A stretch of 64,000 nt of DNA, taken from assembly GCA_934481345.1 (NCBI GenBank), contig CAKSPF010000004.1, forward strand, positions 1 to 64,000, read 5' to 3'. The notes below the pieces were generated by a model. It was given only the letters and a program-made list of their open reading frames with translations, was not told where the DNA came from and searched no databases. This DNA comes from an uncultured Clostridia bacterium (GTDB lineage Bacteria > Bacillota > Clostridia > UMGS1810). Positions within the stretch are counted from its first letter, which is position 1. Each line of letters opens with the position of its first letter. Of the stretch, positions 1 to 9,116 are shown piece after piece. A program made the translations under genes and the position numbers.

Positions 1-60
1 TTTATGCTGTTCATTTTTCAAAGACCAAGCGCCGCCCGCTTTGACTCTCTCGCAAGCGAC
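1..60 (-). other. Leader, probably 5' of a 16S rRNA gene off the left edge
   Basis: Read leftward, the transcript contains a purine-rich GC stretch and then TCTTTGAAAAATGAACAGC. The TCTTTGAAAA(A/C)T(A/G)AACA pattern is common directly upstream of 16S rRNA genes in Bacillota. The 16S gene itself is not in the window, so this rests on the leader and the promoter only. Confidence 0.55.
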
Positions 61-66
61 TTGATT

Positions 67-95
67 ATCTTACCACACTTCAAATGATTTGTCAA
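67..95 (-). promoter_or_regulatory. Strong promoter of a leftward operon, probably rRNA
   Basis: On the minus strand TTGACA (90-95) and TAAGAT (67-72) are separated by exactly 17 bp, with a TGG extended -10 just upstream of TAAGAT. There is no reading frame between it and the window edge, so it drives something beyond position 1. The leader that follows has the look of a 16S rRNA leader, so an rRNA operon is the likely target (inference). Confidence 0.75.
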
Positions 96-217
96 TACTT
101 AATTTCAATTTTTTTAAAATTTATTTTTAAGAATTAAGCCGTCAAATTCAGTGCCCTATTAATATATCACAACAGCAGGCCGATGTCAATACATTTTTTG
201 AATTTTTTTGAAAATTT

Positions 218-2140
218 TTATTCTTTTTCCTGTAATTTCTCCAATTCGGCTCCAAACTGCTCCCAAAGCCGATAGTTTTCATTGAGCAAATCCTCGTACT
301 GCTGTTTTTCTTCAAACAATCGCTTTGCCTTTTCAAAGTCTGAACCGCAGTTTTCCAGTTCGTTATCTGTTCTGAGAATTTCCTGTTCAAACTTTGATAT
401 ATTGTTTTCGGCTGTTTCAATTTTTTTATTAAGACTTCTTAACGTTGCCTGGAAACGTTTCTGCATTTCATAATCGTTGGATTTCGGCTGTGCATTTTTA
501 TTGTCACCGGACTGAACCGGGATCTGAGAATTAAGTGCTTCTATATAAGCGTCATAATTTCCCTTATACTTCACTATGCCGTCTTTTTTCAGTTCATATA
601 TTTTATCCGCCGTTTTATTAAGAAAGTATCTGTCATGAGAAACGAACAAAACGGTACCTTCATATGCGGCAATTGCCTCGTCCAAAGCTTCTTTGGCAGG
701 CAGGTCAAGATGGTTTGTAGGCTCATCAAGAATAAGAAAATTAGGCTTTTCGAGCATTATAATAAGGAACATAAGTCTGGCGCGTTCGCCTCCGCTGAGT
801 TCGCCGACGATTTTGAATGCGTCCTCATCGGTAAAAAGTACAAGTCCAAGCTTGGAGCGGATATCAACCTCATCCATAAGAGGAAATCTGTCGCTTATTT
901 CGGCAAAGATTGTTTTTGTGTCACTGAGCTGTTTTTGTTCCTGGTCATAATAGCTCAGTTTTAAGTTTCTGCCGAGCTCTATTTCGCCGTCAAAGTAACT
1001 ATGCATACCGAGTATACTTTTTAAAAGTGTGGACTTACCTATTCCGTTTACACCGACAACTGCGATTTTTTCACCACGTTTTACATCAAAGCTTATACTA
1101 TGCGCGATTGTTTCGAGTATTCCGCTCTTCGGAACTTTGAGTGAAACATTTTCCAAAGTAAGGACATCATTATATGAACGGAAAACGCTGTCAAACTTAA
1201 AGCGACAGGTTTTATTAAGCGAAACGGGTTTTTCTTCGACGATCATTCGGTCGATTGCTTTTTGTTTGCTTTTGGCGCTTTTGGCGGTTGAAGCACGGAC
1301 ACCGTTTTTGGCAACGTATTCTTCAAGGCGCTTTATCTCCTCTTGCTGTGCATTGTAATGCTTAAGACGGATTTCTTCATTTTGCTTTTTAAGCACAAGA
1401 TACTCGGAATAGTTGCCTGTGTAACGTGTTATTTTGTTTCTTTCTATTTCATATATTGTATTTGCCATAGAATCAAGAAAGTAACGGTCATGCGAAACTG
1501 CAATAACTATTCCCTTATAGCCTTTCAGATAGCTTTCAAGCCACTGCATTGTTTTAAAGTCAAGATGGTTTGTAGGCTCGTCAAGAAGGAGTATATCAGG
1601 ACTTTCCAAAAGCAGTCTTGCCATTGAAAGTTTAGTTTTTTCGCCGCCCGAAAGATTGGCGATTTTCATGTTCTTATCAAAGCTTTCAAAACCCATACCG
1701 TTCAAAATCGCCATGATGCGTGCCTTGATTTCGAAGCCTCCTCTTTTTTCAAAAAGTTCGCTCTTCTCGCCGTAGCTTTTAAGTATTCGGCTGTGTTCTT
1801 CCCCTGAAAGTTCTGCCCCCATTTTTCCCTCAAGGTCACGCATTTCCTCTTCGAGCTTAATAACTTCGTCAAAAGCACTGAGCATATACTCATTTATTGT
1901 CATATTCTCAGAAGGAGTGCTGTCCTGGCGCAAAAAGCCTATCCTACACGACTTCGGAGTCATTATTCTGCCGCTGTCATACCCTATATCTCCGGCAATT
2001 ATTTTTAAAAGAGTTGTCTTGCCTGCTCCGTTCGGTCCGACAAGACCTATACGTTCATTATCGGTGGCAGTGAGCGAAACATTTTCGAGCACAACATCCG
2101 TTCCAAAGCTTTTATTTATATTTTCAATCTGTAAATTCAT
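218..2140 (-). CDS. ABC-F family ATPase (YdiF/EttA-like, ribosome-associated)
   Basis: 640-residue soluble protein with two ABC ATPase cassettes and no membrane segment, the ABC-F plan. Cassette 1 has Walker A GPNGAGKTT near residue 40 and signature LSGGEKTKLS followed by LLLDEPTNHLD. Cassette 2 has GVNGIGKST, LSGGERARLM and LILDEPTNHLD. A charged linker separates them and the C-terminus is a coiled coil rich in K and E. ABC-F proteins act on the ribosome as translation factors or antibiotic-protection factors; which applies cannot be read here. Start chosen at the ATG with AAGGA 9 nt upstream; an in-frame TTG three codons earlier abuts the ribosome site. Last gene of the recD2-comFC-abcF operon, 19 bp after comFC. 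Confidence 0.9.
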   Translation of the reverse strand: MNLQIENINKSFGTDVVLENVSLTATDNERIGLVGPNGAGKTTLLKIIAGDIGYDSGRIMTPKSCRIGFLRQDSTPSENMTINEYMLSAFDEVIKLEEEMRDLEGKMGAELSGEEHSRILKSYGEKSELFEKRGGFEIKARIMAILNGMGFESFDKNMKIANLSGGEKTKLSMARLLLESPDILLLDEPTNHLDFKTMQWLESYLKGYKGIVIAVSHDRYFLDSMANTIYEIERNKITRYTGNYSEYLVLKKQNEEIRLKHYNAQQEEIKRLEEYVAKNGVRASTAKSAKSKQKAIDRMIVEEKPVSLNKTCRFKFDSVFRSYNDVLTLENVSLKVPKSGILETIAHSISFDVKRGEKIAVVGVNGIGKSTLLKSILGMHSYFDGEIELGRNLKLSYYDQEQKQLSDTKTIFAEISDRFPLMDEVDIRSKLGLVLFTDEDAFKIVGELSGGERARLMFLIIMLEKPNFLILDEPTNHLDLPAKEALDEAIAAYEGTVLFVSHDRYFLNKTADKIYELKKDGIVKYKGNYDAYIEALNSQIPVQSGDNKNAQPKSNDYEMQKRFQATLRSLNKKIETAENNISKFEQEILRTDNELENCGSDFEKAKRLFEEKQQYEDLLNENYRLWEQFGAELEKLQEKE

Positions 2141-2159
2141 AATCTTCAATCCTTAATGT

Positions 2160-2831
2160 TTATTCGTATTTCGGGCCGCATGCACAGACTATTTTTACAC
2201 TGTCGGCACCGTTTATTTTCAATGCTTTTGCACATTCGTTTGCAGTTGAACCCGTGGTAAAAATATCATCTATTACTATAACTTTTCTGCCCGTAATATC
2301 ATAGTGCGGATTTACTCCGATTGTGCCGGCAACCATCAGCCTTCGTTCATCACGTCCCAATGTGCTTATCGGAGAAATATCGCGGGATTTCCACAGCAAA
2401 TCGCAAGTAGGTGTCATATTCAAAAGCTGTGCAAGCTCCTCTAAAATTACTGCAGTCTGATTATATTTTCTGTCCCTTGACGCAGTAAGCGGAACGCAGC
2501 ATAAAATCCGGTCATCCGGAAAATAGTCTTTGCCGAGTGAATCAAAAATTATTTTTGCAAATGTGTACCCATAGTATATTTGGGAATTGAATTTAAAATT
2601 CATCATGGTTTCCCGCACAACATCCTCATATTTCAGTACAACTGCGGCTTCCTCAAACATATATTCGTCATCCCTGACAAATCTCGGTAAATTTTTCTTT
2701 TCCATACATTTACGGCACAGGCACAGTCTTTGAAAGCTTCTGATAAACTTTCCGCAAATCAGGCATCTTCTCGGATAAAACAAGTCAAGAATACTATCTG
2801 TTACTTTTTTAAAACATGTCATTTTTTTCAT
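2160..2831 (-). CDS. comFC: ComFC-like phosphoribosyltransferase-fold protein
   Basis: About 223 residues. The N-terminus has a CxxC...CxxC zinc site (CLICGK, then CLCRKC). The C-terminal half carries the PRTase PRPP-loop motif VIVIDDIFTTGSTANE, typical of the ComF/GntX family. In competent bacteria ComFC supports DNA uptake; in others the role is unclear. It overlaps the 3' end of recD2, implying translational coupling. Three starts are possible within 24 bp (TTG at 2843, ATG at 2831, ATG at 2822); GGAAAG lies just upstream of the ATGs and the first ATG is given here. Confidence 0.85.
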   Translation of the reverse strand: MKKMTCFKKVTDSILDLFYPRRCLICGKFIRSFQRLCLCRKCMEKKNLPRFVRDDEYMFEEAAVVLKYEDVVRETMMNFKFNSQIYYGYTFAKIIFDSLGKDYFPDDRILCCVPLTASRDRKYNQTAVILEELAQLLNMTPTCDLLWKSRDISPISTLGRDERRLMVAGTIGVNPHYDITGRKVIVIDDIFTTGSTANECAKALKINGADSVKIVCACGPKYE

Positions 2832-5031
2832 TTCTTTCCGCAAGCTTATTTTTCAATCCCGAATAGCGCCTGTCTTCACGGTTATTATCCGTCATTGCGC
2901 GCACTATCTGCTCCTTGCCGACAAGAACCACAAGGTTTTTTGCTCTGGTTACACCGGTATAAAGCAGGTTTCGGTTCATCAGCATATACGGTGCTTCATA
3001 CATCGGCATGATAACTGCCGGGAACTCGCTGCCCTGGCTTTTATGTATGGTTATGCAATAAGCAAGCTCTATTTCATCAATATCTTTAAAATCGTAAACT
3101 ACCTTTTTATCATCATACACAACGGTTACGGTATGCAATCCTTCATTTATATCGGTAATCATGCCTACATCTCCGTTGAACACACCGTTGCCGCTTTCTC
3201 CGCCGGAGATATTTGACCATTTTATATCATAGTTATTTTTGGTCTGCATTACCTTATCGCCTTCTCTGAAAAGCTGAAATCCGAAGTCGCGTTCTCTCTT
3301 GTTTTTATTTTTGGGATTTATAACTTCTCTGAGTCTTTGGTTAAGGTTATAGACGCCTGCAATACCCTTTTTTGCCGGTGACAGAACCTGTATGTCAAAC
3401 GGGCTGAATCCGTATGCCTTCGGAAGTCTGCTGCTGCAAAGCGACAGAATATAATCAACTCCTGCCGAAGCATCGCCGAAATCCGCAAAGAAAAAGTCCT
3501 TTCCCTTTAAATTGCATACGGGATATTTTCCGTTATATATACCGTGAGCATTTGTGACAATCATGCTTTCACTCGCCTGGCGGAATATTTCTGTAAGTCT
3601 TATAACCTCAACAACTCCGCTTTCTATAATATCGCGCAAAACATTGCCCGGTCCGACAGACGGAAGCTGATTGACGTCTCCTACCATTATAAGTCTTGTA
3701 CCCGGGCGGATTGCCTTGAGCAGACTGTTTAAAAGGACTATATCAACCATTGACATTTCATCAACGATTATTACATCAGCATCTATCGGGTCTTCTTCGT
3801 TTACCATAAATTCCATTTCATCATCGCTGCCGTAATAACCGGCTTCCAAAAGCCTGTGAATGGTTTTCGCCTCGAGCGAGCACACCTGACTCATACGTTT
3901 GGCGGCTCTGCCCGTCGGTGCAGCAAGAATGACGGAAAGTCCGTTTGAGTGCATAATATCTATTATTGCATTAATGATGGTGGTTTTGCCGGTGCCCGGT
4001 CCGCCCGTTATAACCAGAACGCTGTTCATCATTGCGCTTACAACTGCCTCGCGCTGCATATCCGCAAAGCTCATTTTGCTCATTTTTTCTATTATATCAA
4101 GCTGTTTTAAAATTTCATCACGGTTAAAAGCGTATTTATATTTATTCAGCTCGCACAGTTTTTTTGCGGAATATGCCTCGCACAAAAAATGCGTATGGTA
4201 ATATATGCGTTCTTCGTCTTTATAGTTTTCACTGATAAGTATGCCGTCAAAGAGCAAAGCTGCAATTGCAGAGTTTACAGCGTCTTCGCCGACGGCAAGC
4301 AGATTTGAGGAAAGCTTTATAAGCACAGTCCGCGGAAGATAGCAGTGTCCGAACTGAGTGTTATATTTGAGTGTATACAGCGTACCTGCCCTTATGCGGT
4401 TGGAGCTGTCCTTGTCATAGTCAAGATTTTTTGCAATTTCATCTGCAGTTTTAAATCCTATACCATCTACAGCCTCGCACAGTATATAGGGATTGCCTTT
4501 TATAACATCAACGGCTGCCGTACCGAATTTTTTGTAGATTTTTGCGGAGGTTTTAACAGATATACCGCAGTTTTGCAGAAACATGACAAGTGCGGTTGAG
4601 CCGAGCTGGTTCATATAGCTTTCGTGCATTTTCATTGCCTTATCCAAGCTTATGCCATGTATTGCCGCAAGCTTTTGAGGTTCTTTTTCCATAACATTAA
4701 GTGTATCGTCACCAAATTTTTCAACAAGCTTTTCGGCAGTGGACTTTCTTATTCCGCGGATAATACCGGAGCTTAAATAGCGCATGATTGCGGCACGGGT
4801 TGCAGGAGCTTTTTTTTCAAATATTTCCGTTTTGAACTGCTCGCCGTAGGTATAATGGGTAACCCATCTGCCCGTAAGTTTGAGCACCTCGCCCTCGCTG
4901 ACGCTGTGGAAATATCCCACTGCTGTAAAGCAATCGTCATCATTTTCTATTTCCAGTATTTTATATCCGTTTTCATCATTTGAATATATGATATTAGCCA
5001 CTTCGCCGACAAGTGTTTCCTGCTGCGCCAT
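2809..5031 (-). CDS. recD2: RecD2-type ATP-dependent 5'-3' DNA helicase
   Basis: 740 residues, normal length for RecD2, the RecD homologue of bacteria that lack RecBCD. The N-terminal region carries helix-hairpin-helix-like segments (AIMRYLSSGIIRGIRKSTAEKLVEKFG). The SF1B motor has Walker A GGPGTGKTT near residue 345, Walker B VDEMSMVD, and motif VI-like LLYTGVTRAK near the C-terminus; HKSQGSEFPAV is the UvrD-like C-terminal motif. Role: DNA unwinding in repair and replication. Start ATG is preceded by GGAGG at 8 nt. First gene of a three-gene operon with its own consensus promoter. Confidence 0.95.
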   Translation of the reverse strand: MAQQETLVGEVANIIYSNDENGYKILEIENDDDCFTAVGYFHSVSEGEVLKLTGRWVTHYTYGEQFKTEIFEKKAPATRAAIMRYLSSGIIRGIRKSTAEKLVEKFGDDTLNVMEKEPQKLAAIHGISLDKAMKMHESYMNQLGSTALVMFLQNCGISVKTSAKIYKKFGTAAVDVIKGNPYILCEAVDGIGFKTADEIAKNLDYDKDSSNRIRAGTLYTLKYNTQFGHCYLPRTVLIKLSSNLLAVGEDAVNSAIAALLFDGILISENYKDEERIYYHTHFLCEAYSAKKLCELNKYKYAFNRDEILKQLDIIEKMSKMSFADMQREAVVSAMMNSVLVITGGPGTGKTTIINAIIDIMHSNGLSVILAAPTGRAAKRMSQVCSLEAKTIHRLLEAGYYGSDDEMEFMVNEEDPIDADVIIVDEMSMVDIVLLNSLLKAIRPGTRLIMVGDVNQLPSVGPGNVLRDIIESGVVEVIRLTEIFRQASESMIVTNAHGIYNGKYPVCNLKGKDFFFADFGDASAGVDYILSLCSSRLPKAYGFSPFDIQVLSPAKKGIAGVYNLNQRLREVINPKNKNKRERDFGFQLFREGDKVMQTKNNYDIKWSNISGGESGNGVFNGDVGMITDINEGLHTVTVVYDDKKVVYDFKDIDEIELAYCITIHKSQGSEFPAVIMPMYEAPYMLMNRNLLYTGVTRAKNLVVLVGKEQIVRAMTDNNREDRRYSGLKNKLAERNEKNDMF

Positions 5032-5066
5032 TTTCTCACCTCCGATAAAATTACACAATTATATTT

Positions 5067-5095
5067 ATTATACAATTTTAACGTCAAAGTGTCAA
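5067..5095 (-). promoter_or_regulatory. Promoter of recD2 operon
   Basis: Full consensus on the minus strand: TTGACA (5090-5095), 17-bp spacer, TATAAT (5067-5072), 36 bp ahead of the recD2 start. Confidence 0.85.
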
Positions 5096-5186
5096 CTTTA
5101 CAAAATACATTCTGAAAACCTACAATATTTTGTTGCCTATGATTGACAGTTGAACAACAAATTTTTCATATTTTTCAAATTAACTA

Positions 5187-5215
5187 TTTACAAATGGCAA
5201 AATTTATTGTATAAT
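5187..5215 (+). promoter_or_regulatory. Upstream promoter P1 for tRNA-Ser
   Basis: TTTACA (5187-5192), 17-bp spacer, TATAAT (5210-5215). It lies about 125 bp before the tRNA and is followed by a second promoter. Confidence 0.6.
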
Positions 5216-5243
5216 AGCAAAGTCGGTTAGATGATACATCAAA

Positions 5244-5272
5244 TTTACATTATATTAACTGTTGAATATAAT
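5244..5272 (+). promoter_or_regulatory. Downstream promoter P2 for tRNA-Ser
   Basis: A second TTTACA (5244-5249), 17-bp spacer, TATAAT (5267-5272), 57 bp after P1. Tandem promoters in front of a stable RNA gene fit strong expression. Confidence 0.6.
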
Positions 5273-5340
5273 CGGGATTGTTTTTTAATGATTTGTAATG
5301 CTGATTTTGTAAACATCTTTCGATATGTGAATTCTGATAT

Positions 5341-5432
5341 GGAGATGTACCCAAGTGGTTGAAGGGTCCGCACTCGAAATGCGGTAGGTCGTTAACAGCG
5401 GCGCGGGTGTTCGAATCGCCTCATCTCCGCCA
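5341..5432 (+). tRNA. tRNA-Ser (anticodon CGA)
   Basis: 92 nt including an encoded CCA. Acceptor arm GGAGATG pairs with CATCTCC. The anticodon stem CCGCA/TGCGG encloses loop CTCGAAA, giving anticodon CGA, which reads UCG. The long variable arm is typical of serine tRNAs, and the T loop is TTCGAAT. Confidence 0.95.
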
Positions 5433-5435
5433 TTG

Positions 5436-5473
5436 CCGGTTGTAATTTGGGTTACAGCCGGTTTTTTATTTTA
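5436..5473 (+). terminator. Intrinsic terminator of tRNA-Ser
   Basis: CCGGTTGTAA pairs with TTACAGCCGG (one G-U pair) and is followed by GTTTTTTATTTT, directly after the tRNA CCA end. Confidence 0.85.
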
Positions 5474-5691
5474 AACAATTATTTTTACTGCTTCCATCAT
5501 TGCATTTGCAGACATAATATTTGAATTATAATATATATTTTACCGTCAATATTTGTTACCGTTATCGTATGATTGGTTGTTTGGTATTTTGTTAAAATCA
5601 ATCATTTACATGTTTTGCCGCAATTAATGCCAATAAAATTTTTTCAATAATTTCTTTAGCATATTAAATTTCAAATTCAGAATTATGCCGA
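5474..5691. other. AT-rich intergenic region
   Basis: About 220 bp of AT-rich sequence between the tRNA-Ser terminator and the leftward small ORF. No convincing gene, terminator or promoter was seen. Confidence 0.4.
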
Positions 5692-5778
5692 TTATTTTAT
5701 TAATGTTGACCAAAAATTTGTTTCCGTCAATATAAACGTGACAAAGAAAAGAACAAATGAACGAATAGCAAGTTTCAT
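5692..5778 (-). CDS. 28-residue hydrophobic small protein (candidate)
   Basis: A short reading frame starting MKLAIRSFVLFFVTFILTE, ending at TAA. It is mostly one hydrophobic segment. Support comes from translation signals: AGGAGGGG sits 6 nt before the ATG, and the stop codon of the upstream gene (5791) overlaps this ribosome site, a coupling arrangement. Function is not recognised; a single-pass membrane peptide is the plainest reading. Confidence 0.45.
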   Translation of the reverse strand: MKLAIRSFVLFFVTFILTETNFWSTLIK

Positions 5779-5790
5779 GACAATCCCCTC

Positions 5791-6387
5791 CTATACACGA
5801 GCAACGCAAACATCTGAAGATAAACTGTCAATCAGATTCATAACACTTAGGATTTTAAGTCTGCGTTCTTTTTTCTTTATAGCTTTTTGCTGTTTATTCC
5901 AACGCTTTGTACCCTTCATCGGCGGTTCTTTCTTTGTAAATATCGGCACCGGATTATACATCCTGTAATGATCGTGATCGGTTATGTATTTCATATAGCC
6001 GATAACAGAGTCTGATATGTAATTTTGTTTGTGATAACCCGGTACGGAATTGTCGTGTTCCTTCCCGAAACTGTTTTCATGATGGAGTTCAAGAACATCT
6101 TTGCTATCGGAAACAAGAATTTTCCACTTACTGCGATAGGTTATGATGTGCAAATTGCCATTGTTCACAAAATAAGCTAATCCGTTTTCCTGACAAAAGT
6201 TTTCAAGCTTTGTCTGTTCTTTTTTCAAATGATCTGTAATCGGCGAACAGCAGGAACATATTCTGTATCCACCTTTGCGAACATCAATAATACTATCAAA
6301 CGACATCAAATTTTTCTTTTTAATATTTTTAAGATAATAGCATCCTTCATAGTGAACAATTTTGGATTTATTACTGTAATAAAACAT
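5791..6387 (-). CDS. Unknown protein with Ada-like Cys/His zinc-binding N-terminus
   Basis: 198 residues. The first 50 residues follow the pattern VHYEGCYYLKNI...GGYRICSCCSP, an H-x4-C...C-x-x-C arrangement like the small Ada-type or nuclease-associated zinc modules (family resemblance, not proven). The middle region is mixed alpha/beta and the C-terminus is very basic (residues about 155-175, rich in K, R and W), suggesting nucleic-acid contact. Start ATG has AGGTG 6 nt upstream. It lies downstream of the WYL regulator on the same strand, separated by a hairpin terminator, and may pair with the small ORF that follows. Function unknown. Confidence 0.7.
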   Translation of the reverse strand: MFYYSNKSKIVHYEGCYYLKNIKKKNLMSFDSIIDVRKGGYRICSCCSPITDHLKKEQTKLENFCQENGLAYFVNNGNLHIITYRSKWKILVSDSKDVLELHHENSFGKEHDNSVPGYHKQNYISDSVIGYMKYITDHDHYRMYNPVPIFTKKEPPMKGTKRWNKQQKAIKKKERRLKILSVMNLIDSLSSDVCVARV

Positions 6388-6422
6388 ATATACACCTGCT
6401 TTCTTTTGATACTTACATTATA

Positions 6423-6453
6423 CAAAAATGAGTGTCCGTAAATACGGACACTC
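6423..6453 (-). terminator. Terminator of the WYL regulator gene
   Basis: Perfect inverted repeat GAGTGTCCG/CGGACACTC (6430-6453) followed on the minus strand by ATTTTTG, immediately after the regulator's stop at 6470. Confidence 0.75.
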
Positions 6454-6469
6454 AAAAGCAAAACTTGTT

Positions 6470-7449
6470 TTATTTTTCATAAATCTCTGTTATATCCTTT
6501 GCAAGCTGATACATTTCATGTGCAACATAATCCGGAGAAATTATTTTTGCCTGTTTACCGAAACTCATAATCCAGGAAAGAAAGTGCGGGCTTACAGCAA
6601 CTTTAACACGGCAGATAAAATGTTTTTCATTCTTTTTTACAATCGGAATGTCTGTGCCGAATCTGTCAAACACAGCGCCGACAAGTTCGTTGTCAAATTC
6701 GATGGAAACATCGGTTTCCTCACCGCTGAACATACGGAACATTGTCTTTGAATAGGTTGATAAATCAAACGGTTTGTCTGAAAGGACTCTGTCATCTTCG
6801 GTAAGCTCTATCATTTCCATTTTATCAACGCGATAGTGGATGTAACTGTCGTACTTTTTTTGTATGTAATGAGATAGTAGTTTTCGTCATTCCATGTCAG
6901 AGCGACAGGGGATTCTGTATATAAATCGCCGTCCTTACGGTATACCTTTTTCTTATTCACATCAAGATTAAAATACTTAAAAGTAATCTGCTTATTCGCC
7001 GCAATAGACTCATGTATTTTATCAACATTGTAGTAAATCTGCTCATTTACAGTCTTTACACGGTTAGTAATAAAAACTTGTCTCTGAAGTTTTTTAGCAT
7101 TCTCATAACTGGTGAGCTTTTCAATCTTTGAAATAAGCTCCATGCTCTTTTTACGGGTAATAAATTTTGACGACTGAACACTGTCAACCAACAGTTTAAG
7201 TTCAGGAAGTTCAAAATCACGGCTTGCTATATAGTAATTGCTTGTGCGGGTCTTGTTTGAGCAGATATCAAGCCCGTAAAGCTGCAAATATTCAAGGTCA
7301 TCATAAATACTTTTGCGCTCGGCAGAAATGCCAAGCTTTGAAAGTTCGGCAATCATTTCGGGCACAGTGATTGTGTGCTCATCGTCGGTCTGCTCCATAA
7401 GTATCTTTGCCAGATACATCATTTTGAGTTTCTGATGTGACAGTTTCAT
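6470..7449 (-). pseudogene. WYL-domain transcriptional regulator, frameshifted
   Basis: Two frames together make one WYL regulator. The upstream frame (to 6811) has an N-terminal winged-helix DeoR-like HTH and the first part of the WYL domain (SPVALTWNDENYYLITYKK); the downstream frame continues VDKMEMIELTEDDRVL and the C-terminal extension. The break falls in a run of seven A on the coding strand (6855-6861): shifting by -1 there gives KKKYDSYIHYRVDKMEM, the expected continuation. WYL proteins are DNA-binding regulators sensing ligands or nucleic acids. Start ATG at 7449 has GGAG 7 nt upstream. It may be a true pseudogene, a slippage-dependent gene or a sequencing error. Confidence 0.8.
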
Positions 7450-7534
7450 AAATATCTCCACTTTATCTCTATTTGTTATTTAATAAAATATGTGTATATT
7501 AATCCATTCCTATCATTTTGAACATAGGTAATCT

Positions 7535-9091
7535 TTATTGCTGTTTGTAACTGCCCTTTAGAAATACGTTTTTGCATAAAAACTCACAGGCATATGCATA
7601 CAATGCTTTGAACTCGCTGTTATTGTGATACAAAGCTATCAAAACAAGGTTGGGTATTAATACACACAATAAGGCTTTTAAGCAAAATTCAACCCATTGA
7701 TTGGAAAAACTGATAATATTACATATTGCATATACTAAAACACAGTTTACAGTCACAGTTAACAAGTAAAATATTTTCATTTTTATATACTGCGAAAACG
7801 GTTTATAAAACACTTTGCGGTAAATCAGCCACGGATCATACCACACATGGGTCAACAGTCTTGCAGCTACGGTTGCAAACAGCACACCGGTCAAGCCCCA
7901 TTTATTTGCAAGTCCTATTGACAACACAATATTCAAGATAACCATAACAGCCGGTCTGTATTTACCCTGCACAAACAGAGCATTTGCATTTCTGAAGCTT
8001 TCATAAGGACGTACCATAGTAATTATATATATATCTGCCGCAAGCATAATTACAACGTTCATCCCCAACAAATATTTGCTTCCCAACCATAAAGCAATAA
8101 AAGGATTCATTAATGTTATCAGTGAAACTGCAATGAAATTTCCTATTGCAAACGATAAAAAGCACATCTTTTTAAAAACAGTATACTGCCTTTCGCTGTT
8201 TTCACTTGCCGCAAGATTTCCCACACTCGGTTTAATTGCCTCAAACACCTGACCGAAGAGGGAATCCACATTGTTTACAATCATCTTATAATAAGACAAA
8301 AAACCTACAAGCGAAGTTCCGAGCATGGCTGATATAATAACGCTGTCCACCCCTCTTTGAAGTGCTCCGGAAATTTTGTAAATTGCCAACGCTCTTACAT
8401 TTTTAAATATTTCTTTGCGCTCATACAAACTAAGGCTTTCACTGCACTCGTTTTTTAACATCGGATACCTGTGATTTGCAACCGATGAAATAATAACATT
8501 TTGTACAATTACCATTGTTACCATTACTGCAAGGTATCCGATATAGCTTTTAAATACTGCTATAGCAACAGTTTCTGAAATCGCAGTCAGTATGCAAACC
8601 ACCATTCCTATTGCAGAAACTATGTGTTTTTCCTGGTTTGCTTCTATGAGTGTCGCTTTATAAACAAACAAATATGAAACCCCTGTTTTGAGTATAAAGA
8701 ATATAAAAATAACATGGATATTTTCTTTTATATCGGGAACATCTTTCACAATATATTTAAGAAAAATCAAACAAACAATTCCGGCTGCGACGACAGCAGA
8801 AAAAACAATCCGATAAATTTTTTGATATAATCGCATAAGCTTTGCAATCTGAACATCATCTTTTTCATAAAGCGGACGGTAAAGCGCATAAGAAACAGCC
8901 GTGCTGAAACCAAGTTCCGCAACCGACAAAACCGCCAGAATATCGGTAAAAAGCGCCGAGACACCTGTGTATTGTATTCCGAGATTTTTTATAAGTACGG
9001 TTTTTATTAAAAAGTTGGAAATCAAAGTTACAAATTGATAGCCGATTGAAAAGGCAATATTACGAACTGATTTTTGCGTTCTCGAACTCAT
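7535..9091 (-). CDS. Polysaccharide flippase (Wzx-like, MATE/MOP superfamily)
   Basis: 518-residue polytopic membrane protein with about 12-14 hydrophobic helices. The N-terminus (MSSRTQKSVRNIAFSIGYQF) and the helix pattern match oligosaccharide flippases that move lipid-linked repeat units across the membrane. Start chosen at the ATG with AAAGGAG 10 nt upstream; an upstream in-frame extension lies inside the LCP gene. It is the last gene of the exopolysaccharide operon, 26 bp after the LCP gene. Predicted partner of the Wzy polymerase at 15246-16622. Confidence 0.85.
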   Translation of the reverse strand: MSSRTQKSVRNIAFSIGYQFVTLISNFLIKTVLIKNLGIQYTGVSALFTDILAVLSVAELGFSTAVSYALYRPLYEKDDVQIAKLMRLYQKIYRIVFSAVVAAGIVCLIFLKYIVKDVPDIKENIHVIFIFFILKTGVSYLFVYKATLIEANQEKHIVSAIGMVVCILTAISETVAIAVFKSYIGYLAVMVTMVIVQNVIISSVANHRYPMLKNECSESLSLYERKEIFKNVRALAIYKISGALQRGVDSVIISAMLGTSLVGFLSYYKMIVNNVDSLFGQVFEAIKPSVGNLAASENSERQYTVFKKMCFLSFAIGNFIAVSLITLMNPFIALWLGSKYLLGMNVVIMLAADIYIITMVRPYESFRNANALFVQGKYRPAVMVILNIVLSIGLANKWGLTGVLFATVAARLLTHVWYDPWLIYRKVFYKPFSQYIKMKIFYLLTVTVNCVLVYAICNIISFSNQWVEFCLKALLCVLIPNLVLIALYHNNSEFKALYAYACEFLCKNVFLKGSYKQQ

Positions 9092-9116
9092 TGCAAGGCG
9101 TCTCCTTTCATAGTTT

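Noticed and set aside
5624..5809. 61-codon minus-strand frame overlapping the 28-codon ORF
   Set aside because: Its start lies inside the upstream gene without a ribosome site; the 28-codon frame has a far better start.
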